64,000 bases of DNA, taken from assembly GCF_009861505.1 (NCBI RefSeq), contig NZ_WTFT01000003.1:23384-87383 (forward strand). The letters run 5' to 3'. How positions within the stretch are numbered: the first letter of the stretch is position 1; the number at the start of each line of letters is the position of its first letter. Positions 28,699 through 38,263 of this stretch are shown in pieces. The translations under genes were made by a program, and so were the position numbers. The notes under the pieces are model-generated. The model made no database searches and had not been told where the DNA came from. It was given only the letters and a program-made list of their open reading frames with translations. This DNA is from Pseudomonas izuensis. GTDB taxonomy: Bacteria; Pseudomonadota; Gammaproteobacteria; Pseudomonadales; Pseudomonadaceae.

Positions 28699-30117
28699 TT
28701 AGATCAATTCACGGACGTCGACGAAACGACCGTTCACAGCGGCGGCGGCGGCCATGGCCGGGCTGACCAGGTGAGTACGACCACCAGCGCCTTGACGGCC
28801 TTCGAAGTTGCGGTTCGAGGTCGAAGCGCAATGCTCGCCACTTTCCAAACGGTCCGGGTTCATCGCCAGGCACATCGAGCAACCCGGCTCACGCCATTCG
28901 AAACCGGCTTCGAGGAAAATCTTGTCCAGGCCTTCGGATTCCGCCTGGGCCTTCACCAGGCCCGAGCCCGGCACCACGATCGCCTGCTTGATGGTCGATG
29001 CCACTTTGCGACCCTTGGCGATCACCGCCGCCGCGCGCAGGTCTTCGATCCGCGAGTTGGTGCAGGAGCCGATGAACACGCGGTCCAGCTGAATGTCGGT
29101 GATCGCCTGATTGGCGGTCAAACCCATGTACTTCAAGGCGCGCTCGATGGAACCGCGCTTGACCAGGTCCATTTCCTTCGCCGGATCCGGCACGTTCTGA
29201 TCGACAGCCAACACCATCTCGGGCGAGGTGCCCCAGCTGACTTGCGGCTTGATCTGGGTCGCGTCCAGTTCAACGATGGTGTCGAACTTCGCATCAGCGT
29301 CGGACACCAGGTCTTTCCAGGCTTCGACGGCCAAGTCCCACTCCGCGCCTTTTGGAGCGAATGGACGGCCCTTCACGTAGGCCACGGTTTTTTCGTCAGC
29401 TGCCACCAGGCCTACGCGAGCGCCGGCCTCGATGGACATGTTGCAGATGGTCATGCGGCCTTCGACGGACAGGTCGCGAATCGCACTGCCGGCGAATTCG
29501 ATGGCGTGGCCGTTACCGCCGGCGGTGCCGATCTTGCCGATCACGGCGAGGACGATGTCCTTGGCGGTCACGCCGAACGGCAATTGGCCTTCGACGCGTA
29601 CCAGCATGTTCTTCATTTTCTTGGCGACCAGGCACTGGGTAGCGAGCACGTGCTCGACCTCGGAAGTGCCGATACCGTGAGCCAGGGCACCGAACGCGCC
29701 GTGGGTCGAGGTGTGGGAGTCGCCGCAGACCACGGTCATGCCCGGCAAGGTGGCACCCTGCTCCGGACCGATCACGTGGACGATGCCTTGGCGGACGTCA
29801 TTCATCTTGAATTCGACGATGCCGTATTCGTCGCAGTTATCGTCGAGGGTCTGGACCTGCAAGCGCGAGACCTGGTCGGCAATGGCGGCGATGCCACCCT
29901 TGCGCTCCGGGGTGGTCGGTACGTTGTGGTCCGGGGTCGCGATGTTGGCATCGATGCGCCAAGGCTTGCGCCCGGCCAGGCGCAGGCCTTCGAAGGCTTG
30001 CGGCGAGGTCACTTCGTGGATGATGTGACGGTCGATGTAGATCAGCGCAGAGCCATCGTCGCGCTGTTTGACCAAATGCGAATCCCAGAGCTTGTCGTAG
30101 AGCGTTTTGCCGGCCAT
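28699..30117 (-). CDS. leuC: 3-isopropylmalate dehydratase large subunit
   Basis: This 472-residue aconitase-family subunit carries a 4Fe-4S cluster bound by three cysteines (FIGSCTNSR near residue 347 and CSMCLAMN near residue 407). [14 protein letters not shown] and the C-terminal NRNFEGRQG are family signatures. It starts the leucine operon (leuC-leuD-methyltransferase-leuB). A LysR gene is divergently transcribed 148 bases upstream, suggesting local regulation. Confidence 0.96.
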   Translation of the reverse strand: MAGKTLYDKLWDSHLVKQRDDGSALIYIDRHIIHEVTSPQAFEGLRLAGRKPWRIDANIATPDHNVPTTPERKGGIAAIADQVSRLQVQTLDDNCDEYGIVEFKMNDVRQGIVHVIGPEQGATLPGMTVVCGDSHTSTHGAFGALAHGIGTSEVEHVLATQCLVAKKMKNMLVRVEGQLPFGVTAKDIVLAVIGKIGTAGGNGHAIEFAGSAIRDLSVEGRMTICNMSIEAGARVGLVAADEKTVAYVKGRPFAPKGAEWDLAVEAWKDLVSDADAKFDTIVELDATQIKPQVSWGTSPEMVLAVDQNVPDPAKEMDLVKRGSIERALKYMGLTANQAITDIQLDRVFIGSCTNSRIEDLRAAAVIAKGRKVASTIKQAIVVPGSGLVKAQAESEGLDKIFLEAGFEWREPGCSMCLAMNPDRLESGEHCASTSNRNFEGRQGAGGRTHLVSPAMAAAAAVNGRFVDVRELI

Positions 30118-30265
30118 CAGACGGTTTCCTCATCAGCTTGTTTCTATGCCCCGGGCCTTGACGATTTCAATAACCCTTTGGCTTGTGAGGCTGATCCTAT
30201 GGGGTTACATTGAATAACTCAAATTCATATTTTTTATGCTTTGAATAACCAACTGGAATACATCC
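30118..30265. promoter_or_regulatory. Divergent leuC / LysR regulatory region
   Basis: This 148-bp region holds the promoters of both genes. The nonamer TTGAATAAC occurs at 30210 and 30241, and TTCAATAAC occurs at 30166 on the same strand. These AT-rich repeats are candidate LysR-type binding sites. Confidence 0.5.
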
Positions 30266-31156
30266 ATGGACCTGGCCAATCTCAATGCCTTTATCGCCAT
30301 CGCCGAGACCGGAAGCTTCTCCGGCGCGGGCGAACGCCTGCACCTGACCCAGCCGGCGATCAGCAAACGCATCGCCGGGCTGGAGCAACAATTGAAGGTG
30401 CGATTGTTCGATCGACTGGGTCGTGAGGTGGGGCTGACCGAGGCCGGTCGCGCCCTGCTGCCCCGCGCCTACCAGATCCTGAACGTCCTTGATGATACGC
30501 GCCGCGCCCTGACCAACCTCACCGGCGAAGTGACCGGTCGTCTGACCCTGGCCACCAGTCACCACATCGGCCTGCATCGATTGCCACCGTTATTAAGGGA
30601 GTACACACGACGCTTCCCTGACGTCGCGCTGGACATTCAGTTTCTCGATTCGGAAGTGGCCTACGAGGAAATCCTGCATGGCCGCGCCGAACTGGCGGTC
30701 ATCACCCTGGCACCGGAGCCCCACGCGCTGGTCAAGGCCAAGCCAGTGTGGGATGACCCGCTGGATTTCGTGGTCGCCCCGGAGCATTCGCTGCTCAACA
30801 ACGGCAAGGTCAGCCTGGCAGACATCGCCCGCCATCCAGCGGTGTTCCCTGGCGGAAACACCTTTACCCACCATATCGTCCAGCGACTGTTCGAGGCCCA
30901 GGGCCTGACGCCGAATATCGCCATGAGCACCAATTACCTGGAAACCATCAAGATGATGGTGTCAATTGGCCTGGCCTGGAGCGTCTTGCCGCGCACCATG
31001 CTTGATGAACAAGTTGCACGAATACCGCTGCCGGGCATACAACTGTCTCGCCAGCTAGGCTATATCCTGCACACAGAACGGACGCTATCGAATGCAGCAC
31101 GGGCTTTCATGGCCTTGCTGGATGCCCAAATCGATCTGCCAGGGACTCATGGCTAA
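30266..31156 (+). CDS. LysR-type transcriptional regulator
   Basis: This 296-residue regulator has an N-terminal winged helix (LNAFIAIAETGSFSGAGERL, residues 4-23) with the typical LTQPAISKRIAGLE recognition helix, then a periplasmic-binding-like effector domain. It is divergent from leuC, an arrangement that usually means it controls the neighbour. Branched-chain precursors are plausible effectors, but this is inference. It is followed 66 bases later by the large GGDEF-EAL gene. Confidence 0.9.
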   Translation: MDLANLNAFIAIAETGSFSGAGERLHLTQPAISKRIAGLEQQLKVRLFDRLGREVGLTEAGRALLPRAYQILNVLDDTRRALTNLTGEVTGRLTLATSHHIGLHRLPPLLREYTRRFPDVALDIQFLDSEVAYEEILHGRAELAVITLAPEPHALVKAKPVWDDPLDFVVAPEHSLLNNGKVSLADIARHPAVFPGGNTFTHHIVQRLFEAQGLTPNIAMSTNYLETIKMMVSIGLAWSVLPRTMLDEQVARIPLPGIQLSRQLGYILHTERTLSNAARAFMALLDAQIDLPGTHG

Positions 31157-31222
31157 CTTGTGCTACGCCTATAGAGCCGCGAAATCCTGTGCCCAATGCC
31201 CACTTCAGCCTAAGGCTTGCCA

Positions 31223-34200
31223 ATGCCGAAATCTGTTGACCGTATTCCGCCGATGCCGCGTATTCAGGCACTTGACCCCAAGCGTTCCGAGCAGAGCTGG
31301 GAAAGCGCCCCACAATTGCTGGCTGCCCTGAACGGCGCACGTTTGGGTGCCTGGTATTGGGATATCGAGCGCGGGCAAATCAGTTGGTCACGGGGTACAC
31401 AGGCGCTTTTCGGCTTCGACCCGCGCCAACCATTGCCGGCCGATCTGGAGTACCTGGACTTGCTGCCCCCGGAAGACCGGGCGAAAACCGTTCGCGCCTT
31501 CCACGCAGTGATCGCCGGTGCACCGCTGGATCAAGCGATGCACCACCGCATTCGCTGGCCTGACGGCAGCCTGCATTGGCTGGAGATCAATGGCAGCCTG
31601 CTGCCGGACAAGCACGGTCGCCCACGCATGATCGGCGTAATCCGCGAAATCACCCACCAGCGCCAGCGCGAACAGGCCTTGAGCAGCTCGGAAAAGCGCT
31701 TCGCCACGCTGTTTCATCTTTGCCCGAACATGGTCCTGCTGACCCGCCAGGATGATGGCCTGATCACCGAGGCCAACCAGTATTTCGAAAGCCTGTTCGG
31801 CTGGCCGGTGCAAGACGCGATCGGGCGCACCACCCTGGAGCTGGGCCTGTGGGTGCACCCCGAGCAGCGGGCGCAACTGGTCAAGGCCACCAAGGCCAAA
31901 GGCGAGCTGATCAGCATGGAGGTGCAATTTCGCGCCAGCAATGGGCAAATTCACGATGGCATCCTCAGCGCGCAAAAGGTCGAACTCGAGGGGCAACCGT
32001 ATCTGTTGAGCACCTTCCTCGATACCACCGAGCGCAAGGCCGCCGAACACGCCCTCAAAGACAGCCAGGAACGCCTCGACCTGGCCCTGGACTCGGCACA
32101 ACTGGGCACCTGGGACTGGCACATACCCAGCGGCATGCTCTACGGCTCGGCCCGCGCCGCACAGTTGCACGGGCTGGAGGCGAAACCCTTCCATGAGTCC
32201 TTCGAAGAGTTTTTCGAGGGCGTGCCCGGCGAAGAGCGCGACTCCATGCGCGATGCCTACCGCACTCTGCGCGAAGGCCCGGCCGGCAACTATCAACTGA
32301 CCTATCAGGTTCAACTGCCGGACGGCAGCTCGCGTTACCTGGAAAGCCGGGCCCGGCTCTACCGCGATGAAAACGGCCTGCCGCTGCGCATGGCCGGCAC
32401 CTTGCTCGACATCACCGATCAGGTCGAACGCGAACAACTGCTGGTAGCTTCCGAGGAGAAATTCGCCACGCTGTTCCAGGTCAGCCCGGACCCGATCTGC
32501 GTGACCCGCCAGGACACCGGGCAGTTCATCGAGATCAATTCCAGCTTCACCCAGACCTTCGGTTGGAGCGCTACGGATGTCATCGGGCGCAGCGCCGACG
32601 AAATCGGCTTGTGGGATGCTTCGGCGAAAAGCCTGCAACGGATCGAACAGGTGATCCGCGAACAGGCGCTGAACAATGTAGCAATCCTTGTCCAGCACAA
32701 GGACGGGCAATCCCTGACCTGCGTGATTTCAAGCCGCCAGATCAGCGTGGGCGACCAGCCATGCATCGTCACCACCCTGCGCGACATCACCCAGCAGCAA
32801 CGCTCGGAAGCGGCGCTCAAGGCCAGTGAAGAGAAGTTTGCCAAGGCATTTCACTCCAGTCCCGACGCCATCACCATCACCGAACGCGACACCGGCCGCT
32901 ATCTGGAAGTCAACGACGGCTTCTGCCGCCTGACCGGCTATCGCGCAGACGAAGTGATTGGTCGTACGGTGTACCAGGTCGGGATCTGGGCCGAAGAGAA
33001 GCAACGCTCGGCATTGCTGGCCGAACTGCAGATCAAGGGCCGGGTCCATCATCAGGAAATGCTCGGGCGCAACAAGCGCGGCGAATTGCTGACCGTCGAA
33101 GTCTCGGTGGAACCGATCACCCTCAATGAAACCGCGTGCCTGCTGTTGACCGCACGGGACGTCAGCCTGCTGAAAAACGCCGAGGCGCAGATCCGCCACC
33201 TGGCCTACCACGATCCGCTGACCAACCTGCCCAACCGCGCGTTGCTGATGGATCGCCTGAGCCAGCAGATTGCCCTGCTCAAGCGCCATAACCTGCGCGG
33301 CGCACTGATGTTCCTGGATCTCGACCACTTCAAGCACATCAACGACTCGCTCGGCCATCCAGTGGGCGATACGGTACTGAAAATCATCACCGCGCGCCTC
33401 GAAGCCAGCGTGCGCATGGAAGACACGGTCGCCCGCCTGGGCGGTGACGAATTCGTGGTCCTGCTCAGCGGCCTTGAAGGTTCGCGCAACGAGGTCAGCA
33501 CCCAGGTTCGCGAACTGGCCGATACGTTACGAGAATTGCTGTCCGAGCCAATGTTCCTCGACGGCCAACGCCTGCAAGTGACACCGAGTATCGGCATTGC
33601 GCTGATTCCCGATCACGGCTCGACGCCGACCGACCTGCTCAAACGCGCCGACATCGCCCTGTATCGCGCCAAGGATTCGGGGCGCAATACCGCGCAGATG
33701 TATCACAACACCATGCAGAAGGCCGCGAGCGAGCGCCTGCGCATGGAGACTGATCTGCGCCTGGCACTGTCTCGGGGTGAATTTCGCGTGCATTACCAGC
33801 CGCAACTCGACGCCCGGGACAACCGCATCGTCGGCGCTGAAGCGCTGGTGCGCTGGAACCATCCGGAACTCGGCGCGCAATCGCCCGCCGAGTTCATCAA
33901 GGTGCTGGAAGACAGTGGCCTGATCCTGGAGGTCGGTACCTGGATCATCGACGAAGCCTGCCAGGCTTTCAGGCAACTGATCACCACCGGACGGGTGGAC
34001 CCGCAGGATTTCAGCCTGTGCGTGAACATCAGCCCGCGACAATTTCGCCAGAATGACTTCGTCGAGCGCATCGAAGAAAGCCTGGCCCGCTACGGCCTGC
34101 CCTGCTCGTTGCTGAAACTGGAAATCACCGAAGGCATCGTCATCCAGAACCTGGAAGACACCATCAGCAAAATGCGTCGCCTGAAAAAAATCGGCGTGAG

Positions 34201-34501
34201 TTTTGCCATGGACGATTTCGGCACGGGCTATTCCTCGCTGACTTACCTCAAGCGCCTGCCGGTCGACACCCTGAAAATCGACCAGTCGTTCATTCGCGAC
34301 GCCACCACCGACCCCAACGACGCCGAAATCATCCGCGCCATCGTCGCCATGGCTCGCAGCCTGGAATTGAAAGTGATTGCCGAAGGCGTGGAGACGTCGG
34401 AGCAGCTTGAATTCTTGCAGGGGTTGGGCTGTCACTTTTACCAGGGGTATTTGCACAGCCAGCCGTTGCCGGTGGAGGAATTTCAAAAGCTGTTGAGGTG
34501 A
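31223..34501 (+). CDS. Multi-PAS GGDEF-EAL cyclic-di-GMP protein
   Basis: This 1092-residue protein has no clear membrane segment. About five PAS modules run from residue 25 to 645, with repeated conserved tails (EEKFATLF, LLDITDQ, LRDITQQ). The GGDEF domain follows near 660-815 with intact ARLGGDEFVVLL, and the EAL domain near 830-1090 with AEALVRWNH, CVNISPRQF, LEITEG, DDFGTGYSSL, KIDQSFIR and AEGVET. Both active sites look intact, so cyclase and phosphodiesterase activity are both possible; many such proteins act as one only. ATG 31223 is chosen over the TTG six bases earlier because AAGG lies seven bases upstream. Confidence 0.9.
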   Translation: MPKSVDRIPPMPRIQALDPKRSEQSWESAPQLLAALNGARLGAWYWDIERGQISWSRGTQALFGFDPRQPLPADLEYLDLLPPEDRAKTVRAFHAVIAGAPLDQAMHHRIRWPDGSLHWLEINGSLLPDKHGRPRMIGVIREITHQRQREQALSSSEKRFATLFHLCPNMVLLTRQDDGLITEANQYFESLFGWPVQDAIGRTTLELGLWVHPEQRAQLVKATKAKGELISMEVQFRASNGQIHDGILSAQKVELEGQPYLLSTFLDTTERKAAEHALKDSQERLDLALDSAQLGTWDWHIPSGMLYGSARAAQLHGLEAKPFHESFEEFFEGVPGEERDSMRDAYRTLREGPAGNYQLTYQVQLPDGSSRYLESRARLYRDENGLPLRMAGTLLDITDQVEREQLLVASEEKFATLFQVSPDPICVTRQDTGQFIEINSSFTQTFGWSATDVIGRSADEIGLWDASAKSLQRIEQVIREQALNNVAILVQHKDGQSLTCVISSRQISVGDQPCIVTTLRDITQQQRSEAALKASEEKFAKAFHSSPDAITITERDTGRYLEVNDGFCRLTGYRADEVIGRTVYQVGIWAEEKQRSALLAELQIKGRVHHQEMLGRNKRGELLTVEVSVEPITLNETACLLLTARDVSLLKNAEAQIRHLAYHDPLTNLPNRALLMDRLSQQIALLKRHNLRGALMFLDLDHFKHINDSLGHPVGDTVLKIITARLEASVRMEDTVARLGGDEFVVLLSGLEGSRNEVSTQVRELADTLRELLSEPMFLDGQRLQVTPSIGIALIPDHGSTPTDLLKRADIALYRAKDSGRNTAQMYHNTMQKAASERLRMETDLRLALSRGEFRVHYQPQLDARDNRIVGAEALVRWNHPELGAQSPAEFIKVLEDSGLILEVGTWIIDEACQAFRQLITTGRVDPQDFSLCVNISPRQFRQNDFVERIEESLARYGLPCSLLKLEITEGIVIQNLEDTISKMRRLKKIGVSFAMDDFGTGYSSLTYLKRLPVDTLKIDQSFIRDATTDPNDAEIIRAIVAMARSLELKVIAEGVETSEQLEFLQGLGCHFYQGYLHSQPLPVEEFQKLLR

Positions 34502-34519
34502 TGGCGTAAAAAAAACCTT

Positions 34520-34604
34520 ATGTGGGAGCAAGGCTTGCCCGCGATGAGGCCCTTGAGATCGCCATCGCGGGCAAGTCGGATCGCCGCCCGCTTGCTCCCA
34601 CAGA
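34520..34604. repeat. REPIN (GCCCGCGATGAGG subtype)
   Basis: Arms TGTGGGAGCAAGGCTTGCCC and CCGCTTGCTCCCACA flank inner GCGATGAGG / CCATCGCGGGC boxes between the GGDEF-EAL and hsp20 genes. Confidence 0.83.
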
Positions 34605-34626
34605 AAAGGGCGCCATTGGCGCCCTT
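34604..34626 (-). terminator. Terminator after hsp20
   Basis: The stem GGGCGCC-ATT-GGCGCCC is followed on the minus strand by TTTTC, 14 bases past the hsp20 stop. Confidence 0.8.
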
Positions 34627-34640
34627 CTTGTTGCTTCGGC

Positions 34641-35087
34641 TTAGTGTTGCAGAGCCGGTTTTTGCGTCCCGTTGATCGGGATGCGCTTGGCCTTGGCCTC
34701 TTCCGGAACAACCCGCAGCAGGTCGATGCTCAACAGACCGTTGCTGAGGCCGGCGGCCTTGATTTCGATGTGGTCCGCCAGACGGAAGGACAGTTTGAAG
34801 GCACGCTGGGCAATGCCTTGGTGCAGGAAGGTCACGCCTTCGCTGGCATCACGTTTGCCGCCACTGATGGTCAGTACACCCTTCTCGACCTGCAGCTCCA
34901 GGTCTTCTTCCTGGAAACCGGCCGCCGCCACGACGATGCGGTATTGATCGTCACCGTGTTTTTCGACGTTGTAGGGTGGGTAGGTGCTGCCTGGCTCATT
35001 GCGCAGGGCGGTTTCGAACAAGTCGTTGAAACGGTCGAAACCTACCGAGGAACGGAACAGAGGCGCCAGGGAAAATGCAGTAGTCAT
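34641..35087 (-). CDS. ibpA: Small heat-shock protein, IbpA/Hsp20 family
   Basis: This 148-residue alpha-crystallin-domain chaperone binds unfolding proteins and holds them for refolding. The N-terminus (LAPLFRSSVGFDRFNDLFE) matches the IbpA family. The beta-sandwich runs near residues 42-125, with QEEDLELQVEKGVLTISG and the RxFxLADHIE strand, and the C-terminal R-I-P-I anchor (KRIPIN) is present. The start at 35087 has AGGAG nine bases upstream, which pairs with an anti-SD strand in a ROSE-like element. A sigma32 promoter lies upstream. It is convergent with the GGDEF-EAL gene. Confidence 0.93.
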   Translation of the reverse strand: MTTAFSLAPLFRSSVGFDRFNDLFETALRNEPGSTYPPYNVEKHGDDQYRIVVAAAGFQEEDLELQVEKGVLTISGGKRDASEGVTFLHQGIAQRAFKLSFRLADHIEIKAAGLSNGLLSIDLLRVVPEEAKAKRIPINGTQKPALQH

Positions 35088-35155
35088 GATTCAAATCTCC
35101 TGAAAACAATCAGCAAGGTTTTTTGTCTCCGCGACCCGAATTCGGCATCGCGTAA
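35088..35155 (-). promoter_or_regulatory. ROSE-like RNA thermometer in the hsp20 leader
   Basis: In the mRNA the ribosome-binding site UCAGGAG (near 35097-35104) can pair with CUUGCUGA (near 35111-35118) as CUU/GAG and CUGA/UCAG with one bulged G, the U(U/C)GCU anti-SD pattern of ROSE elements. A further stem, CGCGA...TCGCG with inner CCGAA/TTCGG, lies 5' of it. Melting at high temperature would free the ribosome-binding site. Confidence 0.7.
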
Positions 35156-35162
35156 CCCTTAG

Positions 35163-35188
35163 ATAGGGACCACTGATTGCTTTTCAAG
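35163..35188 (-). promoter_or_regulatory. Sigma32 heat-shock promoter of hsp20
   Basis: On the minus strand CTTGAAA (-35) and CCCTAT (-10) are separated by exactly 13 bases, close to the sigma32 consensus CTTGAAA-N13-CCCCAT. Confidence 0.75.
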
Positions 35189-35208
35189 AGATTTTTTTCA
35201 GATTTTTA

Positions 35209-36168
35209 TCAGGCGGCTTCGGCCACCTGCAAACCCAGCAGGCGCGAAACCTGATCCGGCTCCGTCTCCCGACGCAGGACGGTGAACAGCTCTACCGCCT
35301 CGGGATAATTGCGGGTCAGCATCGCCAGCCATTGCTTCAGGCGACCCGGCGATTGACGTGGCGTCATCTGCGCCTTGGCTTGCAGCCAGAAATCCTGGAG
35401 CAGCGGCATCAGCTCGGCCCACGTCATTTCGACGACTTCCTCACCTGCGCGCGCCGCAGCGATTTGCCGTGCCAGATCCGGGCGCGAAACCAGGCCGCGG
35501 CCGAGCATGATGTCTTCCACGCCACTGATCTCGCGGCAACGGCGCCAGTCTTCGACGCTCCAGATATCGCCATTGGCAAACACCGGAACCTTGACTACGT
35601 CCTGCACCCTGGGAATCCACTCCCAATGCGCTGGCGGCTTGTAGCCGTCGGTTTTGGTCCGCGCGTGCACCACGATGTGCTCCGCGCCGCCTTCGGCCAG
35701 GGCCGTGGCACACACCAGCGAACCGTCCGGGCTGTCGAAGCCCAGGCGCATCTTGGCGGTCACCGGAATATGCGCTGGAACGGCGCGACGGACATGCTCG
35801 ACGATCCGGTTCAGCAGCTCGGGCTCCTTGAGCAACACCGCGCCGCCACGGGACTTGTTCACGGTCTTGGCCGGGCAGCCGAAGTTCAGGTCTATGACCT
35901 CAGAACCCAACTCGCAGGCCAAAGCGGCGTTTTCCGCCAGGCACACCGGGTCCGAACCCAGCAACTGCACGCGCAGCGGTACGCCGGACGCCGTGCGGGC
36001 TCCATTGAGCAATTCAGGGCCGAATTTGTGGAAATAGGCAGGCGTGAGCAACTGATCATTGACACGAATGAACTCGGTCACGCACCAGTCAATGCCACCC
36101 ACTCGGGTCAGCACGTCGCGCAGGATGTCGTCGACCAACCCCTCCATGGGCGCCAGGGCAATTTGCAT
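35209..36168 (-). CDS. dusC: tRNA-dihydrouridine(16) synthase
   Basis: This 319-residue FMN enzyme reduces uridine 16 in the tRNA D-loop. It starts [17 protein letters not shown] and carries the catalytic Cys in [16 protein letters not shown], the VTAKMRLGF Lys/Arg strand, [12 protein letters not shown] and the phosphate-binding [10 protein letters not shown] and [10 protein letters not shown]. The MEG motif and a C-terminal RLKQWL segment favour DusC over DusA or DusB. The start at 36168 is the first ATG; a TTG 15 bases earlier is possible. It is separated from the upstream thioesterase gene by a REPIN. Confidence 0.9.
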   Translation of the reverse strand: MQIALAPMEGLVDDILRDVLTRVGGIDWCVTEFIRVNDQLLTPAYFHKFGPELLNGARTASGVPLRVQLLGSDPVCLAENAALACELGSEVIDLNFGCPAKTVNKSRGGAVLLKEPELLNRIVEHVRRAVPAHIPVTAKMRLGFDSPDGSLVCATALAEGGAEHIVVHARTKTDGYKPPAHWEWIPRVQDVVKVPVFANGDIWSVEDWRRCREISGVEDIMLGRGLVSRPDLARQIAAARAGEEVVEMTWAELMPLLQDFWLQAKAQMTPRQSPGRLKQWLAMLTRNYPEAVELFTVLRRETEPDQVSRLLGLQVAEAA

Positions 36169-36242
36169 GAAAAACACACTCAACGAAAAACGTGCGGCAG
36201 TTTACTGGTTTCGGCAGGAATCTGCAGAACATCGCAGATTCC

Positions 36243-36332
36243 CCTGTGGGAGCGAGCCTGCTCGCGATGGCGGTTGCACATCCAACATCAATGTTTCTGA
36301 CAGACCGCTATCGCGAGCAGGCTCACTCCCAC
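36243..36332. repeat. REPIN (GCTCGCGATGG subtype)
   Basis: Arms TGTGGGAGCGAGCCTGCTCG and CGAGCAGGCTCACTCCCACA lie between dusC and the thioesterase gene. Confidence 0.85.
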
Positions 36333-36333
36333 A

Positions 36334-36789
36334 TTAGATCTTGGCTGCTTCCGGATTTTGCGACAGCAACGCCGGGCCATAGCCCTCAATGAACTCCGCC
36401 GGCATGCGCTTGGGCTTGCCCGTGGACAGTTCGATGCAGACGAACGTGGTTTGCGCACGCAACAACGTCGAATTATCGCTGGGGCGCTTCAACTGGAAGT
36501 GACGGGTCATTTTCAGACGCTGATCCCAATCGACGATCCAGGTCGCCAATTGCAGTTCGTCGCCTTCATAGGCCGCCGCCAGGTAATCGATCTCGTGTCG
36601 CACCACCGCCATCGCCCGGTCCAGCCGACGATACTCGACCAGATCCAGGCCAAGGCGCTGGGAGTGGCGCCACGCACAGCGTTCGAGCCAGGTCACGTAC
36701 ACCGCGTTGTTGGCGTGCCCCAGGCCGTCGATGTCCTCGGCGCCCACTTGCAGATCAATGATAAATGGCGTTGCCCGATCCCAGCCCAT
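36334..36789 (-). CDS. Acyl-CoA thioesterase, hotdog fold (YbgC/4HBT-like)
   Basis: This 151-residue protein has the 4HBT hotdog signature DIDGLGHANNAVYVTWLE near residues 19-36, with the catalytic Asp-equivalent/His region, and a long central helix followed by beta strands (DELQLATWIVDW). Family members hydrolyse acyl-CoA thioesters. The substrate is not predictable. It is 48 bases downstream of the alpha/beta hydrolase on the same strand, suggesting a small operon with TetR. Confidence 0.85.
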   Translation of the reverse strand: MGWDRATPFIIDLQVGAEDIDGLGHANNAVYVTWLERCAWRHSQRLGLDLVEYRRLDRAMAVVRHEIDYLAAAYEGDELQLATWIVDWDQRLKMTRHFQLKRPSDNSTLLRAQTTFVCIELSTGKPKRMPAEFIEGYGPALLSQNPEAAKI

Positions 36790-36837
36790 GCCCCACTCCC
36801 GGTCAGATGATTTCGACCGGCGCAGTGTAACGGATGC

Positions 36838-37671
36838 TCAGGCCGATTGGCGCGATTGCAGACTGCGACCGGCCAACAGTGATAACACGCCCTCAATCAT
36901 CCGGGGATCAGCAAGGACCCGCTGGTGACCGCCCTCTTCCAGGCGCAACAGGCGACTGTCGAACCAGGCCTCGTGGATCAGCTGCGACTCCTTGACTGGT
37001 ACCTGATTGTCGTCCTCGGCATGAACGATCAGCCCGGGCATGTCCAGTTGATAATGCGCGACATCCAGCGTGGCGGCACGCATGCCAACGTCCTTCTCGA
37101 CCTGGCGAATGAAGGCGGAACGGGCTTTGGGAGGCAATCGCACATAGCGGGCGAAACCGCGCAGTACGCCAAGGATCCGCGCCGGCGCGGCGATGCTGAC
37201 CAGCGTTTCGGTACGCAAACCCAATTGCACGGCAAGCATGGCACTGGCGCCACCCATGGAGTGACCGATGACTGCCTGGAGCGGTGGCAACTCGGCGGCG
37301 GCTTCGAGCATGGCGCGGGCGAACAACACGACATTCGCCTCGGTTCCCGGTGAGCGACCGTGCGCCGGGCCATCGAGGGCAACCACGGTGTAACCGGCAT
37401 CGACCAGCGCGGTGATCAGGCTGGCGAATTGTGTGGGCCGACCTTCCCAGCCGTGCATCAGCAACACCGCAGGCCCCTGCCCCCAACGCAATGCCGAGAG
37501 GCCGAAACGCAAGGTTATCCGCTCGGATTTGGCCAGCAGCGGTAATTCCCAATCACGCGGTGGAAAATCCCGCGGCGTCATGAACGCCAGTCGCATTTTG
37601 CTTGCGACCAGTTGCGGAGCAAACCAACCCAAGGTGCCATTAACGCCACGAACCCACTTCAACGTGCTCAT
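36838..37671 (-). CDS. Alpha/beta hydrolase
   Basis: This 277-residue hydrolase has the oxyanion segment LLMHGWEGRPTQ near residue 71, the nucleophile elbow GHSMGGASA near residue 137, an acidic residue in IVHAEDDNQVP and the catalytic His in EEGGHQRVL. This is a complete Ser-Asp-His triad. No signal peptide is evident. The substrate is unknown. It follows a TetR gene by 29 bases on the same strand and precedes the thioesterase, so TetR probably regulates it. Confidence 0.87.
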   Translation of the reverse strand: MSTLKWVRGVNGTLGWFAPQLVASKMRLAFMTPRDFPPRDWELPLLAKSERITLRFGLSALRWGQGPAVLLMHGWEGRPTQFASLITALVDAGYTVVALDGPAHGRSPGTEANVVLFARAMLEAAAELPPLQAVIGHSMGGASAMLAVQLGLRTETLVSIAAPARILGVLRGFARYVRLPPKARSAFIRQVEKDVGMRAATLDVAHYQLDMPGLIVHAEDDNQVPVKESQLIHEAWFDSRLLRLEEGGHQRVLADPRMIEGVLSLLAGRSLQSRQSA

Positions 37672-37700
37672 CGCTCTTTCCTCAGGCTGCTGCCTTCAGG

Positions 37701-38240
37701 TCAACGCACCGCCGACTTGGCAGCGCGCAGTAATCGATCGGATAAATCACCGGGACCCAGCGCCCGTGCCAGCGCCAGACCACCCACCATCAAGGCCATA
37801 TCGGCCAAGGCTTTGTCGGTGTCTTCAGGACTGGCCGCCAATTGCGCGACCATCAGTTCCAAATGCTCGTTCAGTGCAATTCGGAACGTCTCCGGCAGAC
37901 GTCCGAGCTCGCCGATCGAGGCCGGAATCGGGCACGCAGACTCGCTGGAATCACGATGTTTGCGCGACAGATAGAACGCAGCGACCAGGGCACGACGCTC
38001 TTCTCCGGTCAACTCGGCGTCCATATCGGCAATCAGGTCGCGACGACGACCCAGCAATTGCTTGAACGCCTCCAGCATCATCGCGTCCTTACTTTCGAAG
38101 TGCGCATAGAAACCACCGACGGTCAGGCCGGCCGCCCCCATGACTTCGCCCACGCTCGGCTCAGCCGGGCCGCGCTGAATCAGCGCTGCGCTGGCAGCCT
38201 TGAGGATGCGTTCGCGGGTTTGAGCTTTTTTATCGTTCAT
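37701..38240 (-). CDS. TetR-family transcriptional repressor
   Basis: This 179-residue regulator has an N-terminal HTH (RERILKAASAALIQRGPAEPSVGEVMGAAGLTVGGFYAHFESKD) and a helical ligand-binding domain. The recognition helix TVGGFYAHF is typical. Upstream at 38264-38290 is an 11-bp inverted repeat that fits an autoregulatory operator. The next genes on the strand are a hydrolase and a thioesterase, a likely operon. The inducer is unknown. Confidence 0.9.
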   Translation of the reverse strand: MNDKKAQTRERILKAASAALIQRGPAEPSVGEVMGAAGLTVGGFYAHFESKDAMMLEAFKQLLGRRRDLIADMDAELTGEERRALVAAFYLSRKHRDSSESACPIPASIGELGRLPETFRIALNEHLELMVAQLAASPEDTDKALADMALMVGGLALARALGPGDLSDRLLRAAKSAVR

Positions 38241-38263
38241 CGATGCCTCCGAATATTACGACT

